The notes below the pieces were generated by a model. That model worked only from the letters and a program-made list of their open reading frames with translations. It was not told where the DNA came from and searched no databases. Below are positions 9,163-20,800 of a stretch of 64,000 nt of DNA, one piece after another (the stretch's first letter is position 1; every line of letters starts with the position of its first letter). Source of the DNA: Protea cynaroides (taxonomy: Eukaryota > Streptophyta > Magnoliopsida > Proteales > Proteaceae); assembly GCA_028583415.1 (NCBI GenBank), contig CM053270.1, positions 63,849,517 to 63,913,516 on the forward strand. The letters run 5' to 3'. The translations under genes and the position numbers were made by a program.

Positions 9163-12100
9163 ATGGAAGTTCAGTTTCTTGTCTCCGATGTAGAGCCAAT
9201 CCTAAAGAGTTTGACCTCTCAAATTGCTACCCTAGAAATCGGTTTAGCACGGGGTTTCAGAAAAGAGTTGAAAAAGCTCCAGACTACCTTGATAGCCATC
9301 CAAGATGTGATGCAGGATGCCGAGAATTGGCAAGTGGACAAGGTGGCTGTGAAAGAATGGAAGAGGAGGCTCAAAAGCGTTGCTTATGATGCAGAAGATG
9401 TGGTTGATGAGCTCAAATATGAAGCTTCAAGACATAAAATGGAAATCCAGTACAGAATGATGGTAAAGGTATGCAATTACTTCTCACGCTCCAACCCATT
9501 TGTATTTCGTCTTAAAATGGCACGTATGCTTAAATACATCAATGAAAAACTGGATTCCATCCGAATGTATGCACTACCCGTCAACTTTGTAAGAGTAGGG
9601 TCATCTTCAGCTGATTATTCCACATCCATGACTAGAGCAAACCTGCAAACCTCTTCTTTTATAGACGATTCGGAAGTAGTTGGAAGGGTAGATGATAAAT
9701 CAAAACTAGTGGATATGCTTGTCAACACTGGCAATGATCAAATCATTTCGGTCATCCCCATCGTACGAATGGGGGGGGCTTGGGAAGACCGCTCTTACTC
9801 AGTCACTCTTCAATGATCCATTGATTGTCGAGCATTTTGATTTAAGAATGTGGGTTTATGTGTCTCAAGAATTTGAAGTCGAGAGACTTGTAAAAAAAAT
9901 CATAGAATCAGCTGGAGCTACATGTGATGCATCAGATAACTTGGGTGCAATTGCTCGTACCCTCAAAGAGGCGTTGATGGGTAAACGGTTTTTGCTTGTA
10001 CTGGATGATGTCTGGAGCGAGGATCATTTTGTTGACAAATGGGATCCATTGAAAGAGCCTTTTAAATCTGGCATTGTAGGTAGCAAAGTAATTGTAACTA
10101 CACGAAACAATGAAATTGCAAGATTCATGGCCACAAACTACACTCATCATTTGGGAATATTATCAGAACAAGAAAGCTGGTCTTTGTTTTGCCGAAGAGC
10201 ATTTAACAAAGGAGGGCCACAAGAAACCCCTATCCTTGTGAAAATTGGAAAGACAATCATTAACAGGTGTGGAGGACTGCCTTTGGCAGTGAATGTCTTT
10301 GGAAGCATAATGTACACCAAAAAAGAAGAACGTGAGTGGTGACCATTAATCGAGGAAGATGGAATTTGGAATTTAAGGAAAGACATGAGAGGAATAATGC
10401 CCATATTAGAGTTGAGTTATGATCATCTCCCATCACATTTGAAACGTTGTTTTGCATATTGTTCTGTATTCCCTAAGGATTATATATTTGATAAAGAAAA
10501 ATTGATACAATTATAGTTGGCAGAGGGATTAATTCTTGGAAGCGAACAAATGGAGGATATTGGCAACAAATATTTTAATATCTTATTGTGGAATTCTTTC
10601 TTCCAATATGTGGAAGAGAACGAATATGGAAATATAAAGACATGCAAGATGCACTATCTTCTACATGATCTTGCACGATTTGTTGGAAACCTAAACTATT
10701 CTACCATGGAGGCTATGGGATACATTTCAGAAGACAATTCAGAAGTTCATGGTTTGTCATGTTCTCTAGATGAAGAGGGAATATTTGAAGTTCAAGGATA
10801 CTTCGGGGCAAAGAAATTGAGGGCCATATTTGTTAGGCCAGCAACATTTCAGAAGTTAGTGGTATTGAATATTGTTTTGATGAAGTTCCCAAGCTTGCGT
10901 GTTTTGGATGTATGTCATTGCCACATGAGTGAGGTGCCGCCTTCAAGAAAAAAATTGAAATATTTAAGGTACCTTGAACTCTCATATAATCCAATTGTGA
11001 AGTGTTGCCCAAGTTTATCACTAGCCTCTACAATTGACAAACGTTGAAACTCAACAATTGTAATATGAAGAAGGTGCCGTCTTCAATAAAAAAAATTGGG
11101 ACATTTAAGGTACCTTGACCTCTCAGATAACCTGATTGAAATGTTGCCCAAGTCTATCACTAGACTCTACAATTTACAAACATTACAACTCAACAATTGT
11201 TATCTTCTCAGAGAGCTTCCCAAGGAAATGAGAAATATGATTGGCCTAAGACATATTGAATTTAGTATGGACAAGATGGCAAATAGGGGGTTGAGTGAGA
11301 TGCTAGAAGAGATGGGGAGGTTGAGAAATCTACAAACATTATCAAGATTTATCGTAGGCAAAGACGAAGCACGCAGTATTAAAGAGCTCAAGCACTTGAA
11401 TCTCAGAGGAAAACTGGTCATATGTGGTTTGGAGAATGTGACAAGTGAAATAGAAGCTAGGGAAGCCAATTTGAAAGAGAAGGAAAATATTTGTGATTTA
11501 ACGTTAGTGTGGGATCATTATTCTAGGGAGGACAGTGAAAGTGGTGGTGGAATAATGGATGTTGATGTGTTAGAAGGCCTAGAACCACTTCCTTCAAACT
11601 TGAAAATGTATTCAATAGAAAACTTTGGTGGTGCAAAATATCCTACATGGATGGCAAGTGATTTGTTAGTCTACAACAATTTGATCCAGTTCAAACTCCG
11701 TAACTGCCCTAGACTGGAATATGTCCCAACGCTTGGGGAGCAACCCTTTCTTAGGGTTCTTCAATTTCGTGAACTGGAAATGGTGAAATATCTTGGTCAG
11801 GTATTCTATCATAGCTGTAATAGTGAGACTACTGGTGGAGATGGAACAACTTCTTCTTCTTTAGGGAAGACAACGGTAGCATTTCCATTGCTTAAGGTGC
11901 TATGGCTACTTGGAATGCCTAATTTGGTAAAATGGTTGGAAGTGTTACCTTCCTTTCCATCTCTTGAGGACTTGGTGGTCAGCTCATGCCCTAAGTTGGA
12001 AATCACGCCAAGTCAATTCCCTTCCCTCAAAACCTTGCGCTTTATGCATACAAATGAGAAAGCATTAAGGTCATTGTCAAGCAACCTTATCACTGTCAGC

Positions 12101-12596
12101 TCTCTTAGGGTTGGAAACTGTGGAGATCTCCAGTCTATACCAGGGAGGGTTGCTTCAAAACAATGCACTTGTTCTTCAGAGTTTGTGGATTAATAATTGC
12201 CCCAAGCTTGAAACAATTTGTCCATGTGAAGAAGGACAAGAGGGATCCCTGGCCCTGGCCCTACTACTCTTTCCATCTCTTGAAGAATTGCTAATAACAG
12301 AATGTCCACTGATAAAGCCTCTACCGGACTTACAGGGGATGACTTCTATTTTATTGTTGGAACTGACCGGCTTTAAAGGATTGAAGTCACTACCAGAGGG
12401 GTTGCGGGGACTCAAGATGCTTAAGAGGTTAAGAATTGGTCGGTTTTCAAAGGGGCTGAATTATATAAAAGGGGAAGAGGATCTCCAACACCTTGTCTCC
12501 CTTCGACACCTAACACTTGAAGGTTGGCCTCAACACAATAATCTCTGGCGCCAACTTCAAAACCTCACTAATCTAACAGATGTAAGGTCTACTTAA
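9163..12596 (+). pseudogene. CC-NBS-LRR (CNL) resistance gene, RGA-like, multiply disabled
   Basis: This relic of an intracellular immune receptor reads M-E-V-Q-F at 9163. The Rx-type coiled coil spans codons 1-150 with EDVVDE (EDVID variant). The NB-ARC shows a P-loop (GGLGKT), kinase-2 (LLVLDDVW), RNBS-B (SKVIVTTRN), GLPL (GGLPLAV) and RNBS-D (CFAYCSVFPKDY). The MHD position reads MHYLLHDLA, so the motif Asp is Tyr. Leucine-rich repeats run from about 10850 to 12590. Breaks: one extra G in a G-run inside the P-loop (about 9770-9778); TGA at 10340 in place of Trp; TAG at 10514, also where Trp is usual; a 2-bp insertion near 11000 followed by TGA; and a frameshift near 12140-12180. After the last LRR a donor-like gtaagg (12579) precedes the stop at 12594-12596. 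No single intact protein can be made. The G-run frameshift could be a sequencing error, but the other lesions are not of that kind. Confidence 0.9.
10932..11215 (+). repeat. Tandem LRR duplication, period about 140 bp
   Basis: The segment from 10932 recurs from 11072, with shared words 'aggtgccg', 'atttaaggtaccttga', 'gttgcccaag' and 'ctctacaatt'. A functional unit would be 138 bp (46 codons, two LRRs). The first copy has 2 extra bases, which breaks the frame, and then an in-frame TGA. LRR-block duplication is a common mode of NLR evolution; here it is followed by decay. Confidence 0.75.
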
Positions 12597-14395
12597 ACTT
12601 TTGACTTTTTGATTTAATCATATATATTATCGAAGCTTCTTTTGGAATTATCTTCATTATAATCTACAGATAATCAGGGTCTAATCTATCTCGCTAATAA
12701 AAATATTTTTTTTATTAGCTTCGAGTAAATTAATCACCTCACAGTGGAAGTAGGGCTATTGGAGTTCCCTATGTTTTTGTTTTGTGACTCAGTGAGTGGA
12801 AGATGCCGAAGCAATCAAAAAACTTATCCAAGGTGTTCAAGTGAGTTTTTTACATATATTCTCCCTTTTATTTTTTTTTTATTTTTTTTATTGAACCATA
12901 ATTAAATCATTGGTCTCTTACCTTTTTTTATTCATTTACTTCTTTGCTCTTTAATAGATGGAATGAAGTGATATGTTTGGATCATGGATACAGCTTTCCC
13001 ATTTAGGGACAAAGGAGGGTTTCTTGATATTTTCCTCAATTGAAAACACTGTTTGTAAATTATCTTTGGATTTTAAATTATTTCTTTTCTTTGCCTTTTT
13101 AGACTTTTTAGACTCTTAAGAAATGTCATCTTTCTTAGTTTTTTGGTTAAAATGAATGTCATCTTTGTATTTCTAAATTATCATATTTTCTTTTCTTTGC
13201 CTTGTTTGTATTCTTATGAATATCATCTTTCTTTCTTTTTGTGAGTCCATTAAATTAGAAAGAGCAACTTCTACTAATTTTTTAAATTCATTTTTTTATC
13301 GCTGGTTCAAATTCAAACAAATCAATCCCTTGGGAGAACTTAGGATATATATCATCTCTTCCTCCGGCTTCTCTCTTTCTTTTTCTTTTTCTTTTTCTTT
13401 TTCTCTTTTATTGTTGGATTTTCTAATCCCTCCATTTTACAAGGTTCTCAATGCTAAAGGATTCATATGGTATATTATGAAATATTGCAAGAGAGGAAAC
13501 CAGCCAATAATGTTATGATACATACAGGCTAAATATAATTAAAATTTAGAATTCTGATGAAAATCATAATATGTTGGAGGAGTGTACCTTGTGCTGGGTT
13601 TCTATCAATTTCTTATGGAATTTTTCTGTTGGGTTGGGTTTGGATGGAAAATCTGAAATGACTCAATGATTGGTCTCAACGGAATCCACAATATTGTATT
13701 CTTGGAGTGATGTTATGTCAGATATTTAAGAAAATGATAGCATTTTGGCATAACTTGAGTTTAAGACTATGCAATTAAGTAGGCACCATTTATAGCTAGA
13801 TAAAGTTTTAGATGAAAAAGCTGGTTATATGATTATAGGTATGGATGTCAATCGGTCAGTTTTTGTCGGACTTAATAGATGTTTATATCCATTTAAGATT
13901 TTGCACTGTGATTGGTATATTTAACTAATCAACCATCATAGGTTAGACATGGATATGTGTATATTCGATCCGATCAATTATCGATCCATAATTGATCTAA
14001 TGTTAACTAGGCTAGTTAGTCCATAATCTGTTTTATGCTAATTGAGATAATCGATTCATGCTAATCGGACACATCATATTTGATTTTCTGGTCGTCGAAT
14101 GCAAGATATAGCCAATTGGTGAAACTTCTGTGCAAAAAATAAGGAACCCTAAGATCAACAAGAACAGGGTCTCATAAACGTAGAAATTAAATTCTAAAAA
14201 TTGTGAAATCGAGTGAAAGAAGATGAACATTGGTCTATTAGATCTATTTTTGTGGCTATTAGATCTGCGATCTATTGATCTAGAAGTGATCTTCAACAAA
14301 AAAAAGGGTGAGGAACCTCCACATTCGATTGATCAGAGGTGTAACATCATCCCAAGGTCGAGTTGTGATCGCATGGCTAAAGTTCTATTGGTGCG
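12597..14395 (+). repeat. 3' flank of the NLR pseudogene (paralogue of 1-1735)
   Basis: It matches 1-1735 along its length. Conserved blocks at 12700-12850 and 12950-13030 end or begin near splice-like signals (a gtgag donor at about 12842; 'ttaatag' before 12958), so they may be non-coding 3' exons. A pyrimidine tract with cttttt repeats lies at 13365-13410. The plus-strand frame 13216-13518 is low-complexity and not supported. Confidence 0.7.
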
Positions 14396-14576
14396 CTTAC
14401 CAATGTATTGGTATCCACATTGAGTGAACTCTAGCCATACGATCACGACTGGAGCCTCTCCAATAGCAGGAGAAGCCTATTTGGTAACTTGGTTCGGACT
14501 TCTGAAGAATCCAATTTTTTGGAGCATAAAATAGATGCTTTTCGACTTCGAAGTAAAATTTTAGAGTAAAAAAACC

Positions 14577-14820
14577 ACCCTACACCACTACTACCACCAA
14601 CCACCACTACCACCACAACCACCACCAGCCACCACCACCACCACCATCCTCAACCACCACTACCCACCCACCATCGCCACCACCACCAACCACCCACCAC
14701 CACCACCCTCCACCACCACCACCGCCACCCTTCGCCACCACCTCCACCCACCACCACTGTCACCAATCATCACCACTCACCACTAGTGTCACCATCCGCC
14801 ACCCATCACCACCACTACTC
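14577..14820. repeat. (CCA/ACC)n-rich imperfect microsatellite
   Basis: About 240 bp of imperfect ccaccacc repeats with interspersed t and g. On the minus strand it reads as poly-Val/Gly frames, which are artefacts of the repeat. Confidence 0.9.
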
Positions 14821-16440
14821 TGGAGTTCATGACTAAATTAGGTTAACAAACATGTTTCTACTCTCTTATACTCTTGAATCCTTTTAAAGTTGAACCAAAA
14901 GTAAGAATTCCAGAGTTGAAGTTTTATCAAACAACCCCTAACAGTATCAGTATTACTTATTAGGGCTTTTCTTTTGTTGGAAAATCTGACAAATTTTGAA
15001 GATCGGTTTGATACTGTCCCTAATCATTCAAATTGATCGATCTAATACGATACCCGTTATTTTAATTTTTTTTTACTATCACATGCCATATGTCAGTCAT
15101 CCGTCAATCATCTGATTGATAGGGTTGCCAAATGGCAATCATATACGGTTACTAGAAATATAAATAAAATATTTAATTTTTTGATAAAATAATGACCAAT
15201 CCATGTCACAGGATGGAATATATTCCAAAAAGGTGCCTTCCCAATTGGATCTAACCAATACCGGTGATTGATCTGGATCGGTTTTGGCAACACCCGATAC
15301 CATGTCTGATACGGATTGGTTTTTTTATTTTTTATTAATATATATTGTTGGTGATTGTTCTCGAAATTCCCAATCAGTATATGGCTTGTGTGTGCGTGGG
15401 GGTTGGGGAGGGGGGGGGGAGTCAAGAATCAGTTTGGCCCCTCTTTTGTGTAAAAGAGAATTTATTCAGATAGATATGCGAAAGTAGTGGAGGTAGCGGA
15501 ACGCTGGGATACAATCCACGAGTCAGAAATAGGTTAAACTGTCTCACACTTCAAGAACAGACCCCTCCTAACTGAAGAGCAGCAATTTCATTTACCTACT
15601 TCGGAATAAATCTGAAATTACATATGACAAAGGAAGTTTCCGAATGATCAATTAGGCCTTGATACCATAGCTAGTGAGTTCGGGTAAGTCGAAAAGTCGG
15701 ATATAGATACGTACAGGTATTAAAAGGAATCAAACTTCGATACAGAAACGAAGCTTGAATTTGTCATATTGCTCTACAATATAATTTTCAAAATGCATGT
15801 AAAAATCTATATAAATAGATGTTCTAAAAGATATAATGAAAGTCACAAGTATCTATCATTAACAAAATAAGTCTGATAGAAACTTATGAGTGGGAAGTTA
15901 GTCACAGCCAGACACGTGACTTGAATCCGAGTTGAGGATTAAAACACACGGCACAAATTCGACTTCCAACTTCAACTCTCGACTTCCATAGCAAAACCGA
16001 GTTCTAACTTGAGATGGCACAACAGGACAGCATGCATGAAAAGAAAAGGATAGTACAATGGCAATGTGTCCTTTAAAAGAACATCTAGCTCAAGAATTTA
16101 CTCAACAGACATAATCATAATCGAAGATGAATGGTTGAACACTTTTCATTCATAAGAAGTATCTCTCTCTCTCAAAACTATAGAAAGACCCCACTAAAAA
16201 TCTAGAACTCAGATAATTCCTCCCTTGATCTCGACTATTAGATCTCCTATTGACTTGACGTAGGAGTGGTTTCAGGATTACCCAACCCACTCACACGATC
16301 TTTCTTTTTTTCTTCCTGTGTAGCATTTGAGCAATCCGAAACGGGCGGGCGTCGTTCGTTATCAACAGAAACAAATAACAAAAAAATAAGTACGACAAAT
16401 ACAATCATATTGAAATAATTAAGTTTATAACATTCTCTAG
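14821..16440. other. Spacer, no gene seen
   Basis: No supported coding region. A GGGG-rich run lies at 15397-15420. Near 15657-15675 the minus strand reads TATGGTATCAAGGCC, which resembles a tRNA-primed primer-binding site next to a 'tagtgagttcgggt' edge, so a decayed LTR element may lie between about 15.4 and 16.4 kb. I could not find paired LTRs. Confidence 0.35.
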
Positions 16441-16790
16441 ATAATCTCTAGCATTTCATGGTATAGAGCCAGCTGATTTGCAATTCTTCTCCTAACGAAA
16501 GCTATCTCCTTAGGTCTTTCTCGCTGATTAACAAGTGCTTGAGTGGGCAATTCATCCTCATCTTTTGGGTTTAACTCATCCTCCAGTCAGTTTGTCCATT
16601 CCCTAATCTTGCAAATACAATATCAGCTTGCTGCTCATCCTTCATGAAATTATGCATTGCACAACAACAAAAGACAAGGTCATTCTGCACAGTTAGGGTT
16701 AGATGGTATTTTCCTCAAGATTTAATACACCGAAACTATGTTCAATGACATTCCTTAACAATGAATGTCGATAATTGATCACTACGTTCA
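16441..16790 (-). pseudogene. PIF/Harbinger (ALP1-like) transposase fragment
   Basis: On the minus strand the translation contains Y-R-H-S-LLRNVIEHSFGVL followed, after frame breaks, by FCCCAMHNFMKDEQ. This matches the C-terminal part of Harbinger DDE transposases, with the catalytic-Glu region 'RNVIERxFGVLK' and then '(A)LHNFI'. Stop codons and frameshifts interrupt it. The N-terminal and central domains are missing. The better preserved homologue in this window is at 47284-48487. Confidence 0.6.
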
Positions 16791-17590
16791 ATGACATTCC
16801 TTAACAATGAATGCCTATAATTGATCAGTTCCCTATCTGATCTTGGTTGTCTTCGATGGAATGATGAATCACCTGCTAAACATGTTCGACATTGACAGTG
16901 GTGACCAAGCCAAAAACTATTAAAAATGCTTTTAATTAACTCGGTAATCTGCGGTACAAGATAGATTGGCTACTGAAGGAGAAGCTGTCTTCTCCCATAA
17001 AAATCCCCCAAGGACGGACCACAGAGAAAATGGTGCAAAATACCGGGCTACTGCCATGCAATTAATTCACAATTCACGATGGAAACATATCAGAACGAGA
17101 CCAAATCCGGCAACCACTTCTTCATCGACGATCTCAACTACTCCAATGAAGATGGCAAATACTCAAAATGGTACCTTCAACTCTGCCACCAGTCCGTCAA
17201 TTCAACAGAATCTTCCGCTTGTGTACTTTCTGTAGGACTGGGTTGATTTAGTGATCCAAAGGAGGTATAATGGGGGACAGAGCATGACAAGAACAGGAAT
17301 GCAAGCTATCCATCCTCTGTCTGAGCCAAACTTTTTATTTTATTTTCCTATTCAATTCATTGACTGAGGATTAATAGAGAACTGAAACTGCATTCTCTAA
17401 GAGCAAAACCGATTATGCCTGAAATTACTCTTCTTCCAGGGTATTACTATTATTCCCTTGGCAATTTTGTCTCCTCATCCAAGTGATTCTCAATCTCCCC
17501 ATTGTAGGTGTTGGTACCAATGCCAAGAAGCTCATGAAGGTGCAAGCATGCGCATGAAAACAAACGAAGGGTTGTATCCCCAAAAAAAAA
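16791..17590. other. Spacer with a doubtful 55-codon plus-strand frame
   Basis: A plus-strand frame with ATG at 17079 and stop at 17244-17246 begins METYQNETKSGNHFFIDDL. This faintly recalls the acidic N-terminus of some plant GATA factors, but no zinc finger follows. A second frame (16966-17235) overlaps it. Neither has other support. An A-run lies at 17582-17604. Confidence 0.2.
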
Positions 17591-17801
17591 AAAAAAAAAA
17601 AAAAGAAGAAATTAAGGCAGACAGAATTTAAATTACATTACATTGCAATGCAACTTCCAGGTTAGTCAACAACTCTGCTATCTGATCGGCCACACCCAAG
17701 TCATAAAAAAACCCAGGGCATAGCTCAACTTCTATCAAAGAAATGCGAAAAAAGAACCTAATTTACATGTGGCAAAATCGTGATGCATAATTTTTAACAG
17801 A

Positions 17802-20800
17802 TCAATAATAAGTCCCATAGTAAGCCTGCTGTGCTGGAGCTTGTTGCTGAGTTGGAGTGACAAAGGCTGTTGCTGTGGCCGGTTGGGCATAGCTCTGTTG
17901 TGGGGTGGCCTGCTGAAAATTAGTCAGGACCATCATGATTAGGCACATAAAAAACAGAGAACAATTATTGATTGATTGCTAGTACTTTCTGTTCTCATGG
18001 ACAAAAGGGCCAGTATTGAACCTTATAGCCTTTTGAACCAAAGCGATCTAATAGAATGACCTAATGCTTATCCAGACACGAATAAAACAGAAACCAGAAA
18101 GGAAGAAACTTCTGGGTCTTGACAACCTATAATATAATTTATTCCCATGTCTCCAGAGCACAAAGTGAGAATATTGCAGGTAAATACTCACTTGTCTTCA
18201 ACAAGCTTAGAACACATATCAACACAATATAGTACTACTACCAGGAAATGGATGTGCTATTCACAATTTCTCATCTAAAAGTACTAAAGGTTCATATTCC
18301 TGCTCCCTCTCATCCGTTTCTACAGTATCTTTTTCCAAGTCCAATCAACTTGGCAGGATAACCTCATTGTTTGATTACCAAAACTTATAACCCAAGCATA
18401 GTCCGAAGAAGTGAAAATTACAGAGGGAAAAAAACACCCCTAACCTATGCTAAGAAAAGTCAAAGAAATGTTTTTAATTTTTAATTATCTCTTTCCCCCT
18501 CTTTCATGCTCGTATTGAGCTGAAACTTCAGCGAGCAAGATGGTAATCAAGTATATAGGTCATCTATCACATAGGCCTACCAACATGAATACATCCATCA
18601 AAGTCTCAGAAAGCATGTCCCCATCCAATGCAGGCAATTCACGAACCTCTGGGATGTATATTTCCCCTCTTTCTCTATGAAAAACTGATTTTTTTTCCCG
18701 CGGCGGCGGCCGCGGGGGGGGGGGGGGGGGGGAAGCATGCTATTCTAATTGCACATCAGATATTTATGCTCTTTTTTGGAAGGCCACTACCCACTACATT
18801 TATAAGGTACACATACCTGGGCAGGGTATGTTGGTGGATACGTGCCATAAGCAGTGCTTTGTGCAGTTGAACTCGGTATCTGAGGATGAGTATAGCCAGC
18901 GCCATAGCCAGGATACCCACCATATCCAGCCTGCAAATCAATAGTACACAAGCACTCAAATCAGGTACCTAAAACAGTCAACTTTTCCAGTTTGACGGTT
19001 CTTTTTTTAAGATGAGAAATATTGAGATTTAAGAAAGTGACGACCCAAAAAGAAGCCAATAGCGCAAAATATATAGGAACCATCAAATCTACAATGAAAA
19101 ATATACAATACAAAAGGGCGCAATATATGAAGATCCCTCAAATACCCATAACTTGGCAAAAGCTCATCCGATAGCTTCTCACTGTTTGTTAGGTAACAAG
19201 GAAACTGATATAAGAACCTGTTCAATACGGACATGCAGTGTCCAGCAGAGATGCTTCTGTAAGAATTGTCAGCTTACATAGAAGCAGACACTGGAAAGCT
19301 TGAAAATGAAATGTCTTCATAAGTAGGGGATAACTTGACCTAGAGCTTCTTCCGATGAGAATGAAAATATCTCCTGTTAGCGTAGTAAAATTGTAACCGT
19401 ACACTGCTTTGACTTAATCAAAGTAGTTACTGCTAGTTTCTAGGACTTAGACTCCTATTAGTATATGGCCTCCTAAATCTTAATTAGCTTATTAGTTTCC
19501 TTTACCAATTAGGCTTGTTAATTTCTTTTTTCAATTTTAAGTTTACTTTATCTTTAGTATGTGACTAGGACTCTGACTTGTAGAGTCTTAGATCATATTT
19601 AATAGTTGTTTTCTATTTTCTATAAACACAAACTACAAGGAGAAAGGCAGTACACATTGATTCTCTCCATGAGCAATCACCTGTTTCCGTTTTGAGAGTC
19701 GTTTATGGTTTTCCGTTAGGTGTGCAGCCACTACTATTGTTTCTCCTGCTACTGTTGCTACTGCTACTACTATTTGGTTCACAATGACCTATACTGTGCT
19801 GATACTACTATTTGGTTCACAGTGAGTTATACTGTACTGCTACTACTATAAATACAAGCTACAAGGAGAGGAACAGGACACATTGAATCTCTCCATCTAC
19901 TCTTATTTTTCTATTTTGTTAAATCTCCAATGGGCAAAAACTCAAAAAAAACCCATTCTAACTACTTGGAGGCTGGCTACACTGATTCTATGATCTCTGC
20001 TGATAAACCATAGACATTCCTCTGGTTTTGTGGCTGAAGGCCTAAGCATCGCAATGGACTTCCTTTATATTCTCACCTACAAACCTACTGGTGCTACTCC
20101 TATGTTCCCCAGTGCATCCATTTCTGCTTCCATATCATAGTCTGCAGCCACACCGTCTCTAAGTACCAGGAAATTCAATTGCAACCATTTCATGCATGTC
20201 ATTATTTTACCTCAAAATACGATTCTTTGTTGCTCATCATTTTGCTCTATAGAGCATGCTTGTTATTATAAAGTTTTATAACGCATGCAGTAAATCATAC
20301 TAGCCCACAAGTTCAAGTATACTCCACCTGTTGAGCATAACCAGGGTTCCATTGCTGTCCTGCCTGTGAAGCCTGTGGCCAAGCTTGAGGTTGTAGCCCA
20401 TATCCTGCAGTCCACTGGTTCTGCGCAGTTGGGTATGCACCCATCACCGATTGGGCTGTTGAGGCAACACCTGCATAAGATTTAACTAACTTTGCCTTGT
20501 CTGAAGCTAGAAAGTCTTCAGCATGCCGTTTCCTCAACTCTGATGTATTCTTCTGGTGCAAAAACAGTTTGGCATGCCGATCTTCAGCTTTCTTTATAGA
20601 GTGCACATCTCCAAAGAGATTCAAAAACTGCAAGAGGTAGGAAACTGGACAGTAACTAAAAGTGTTCAAAGTATGCATCAAATCCTCAAAAAGGAATGAC
20701 AGTTACAACAACATATGTTTTCAGGAACACTTGGACCACTAGATTGAGATGTAAGCATCATCTGATGCAATATTATTCAAATTTGTCCACCAACTACAAT

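Noticed and set aside
14443..14820. Pro- or Val/Gly-rich coding region
   Set aside because: Frame arises from a CCA microsatellite.
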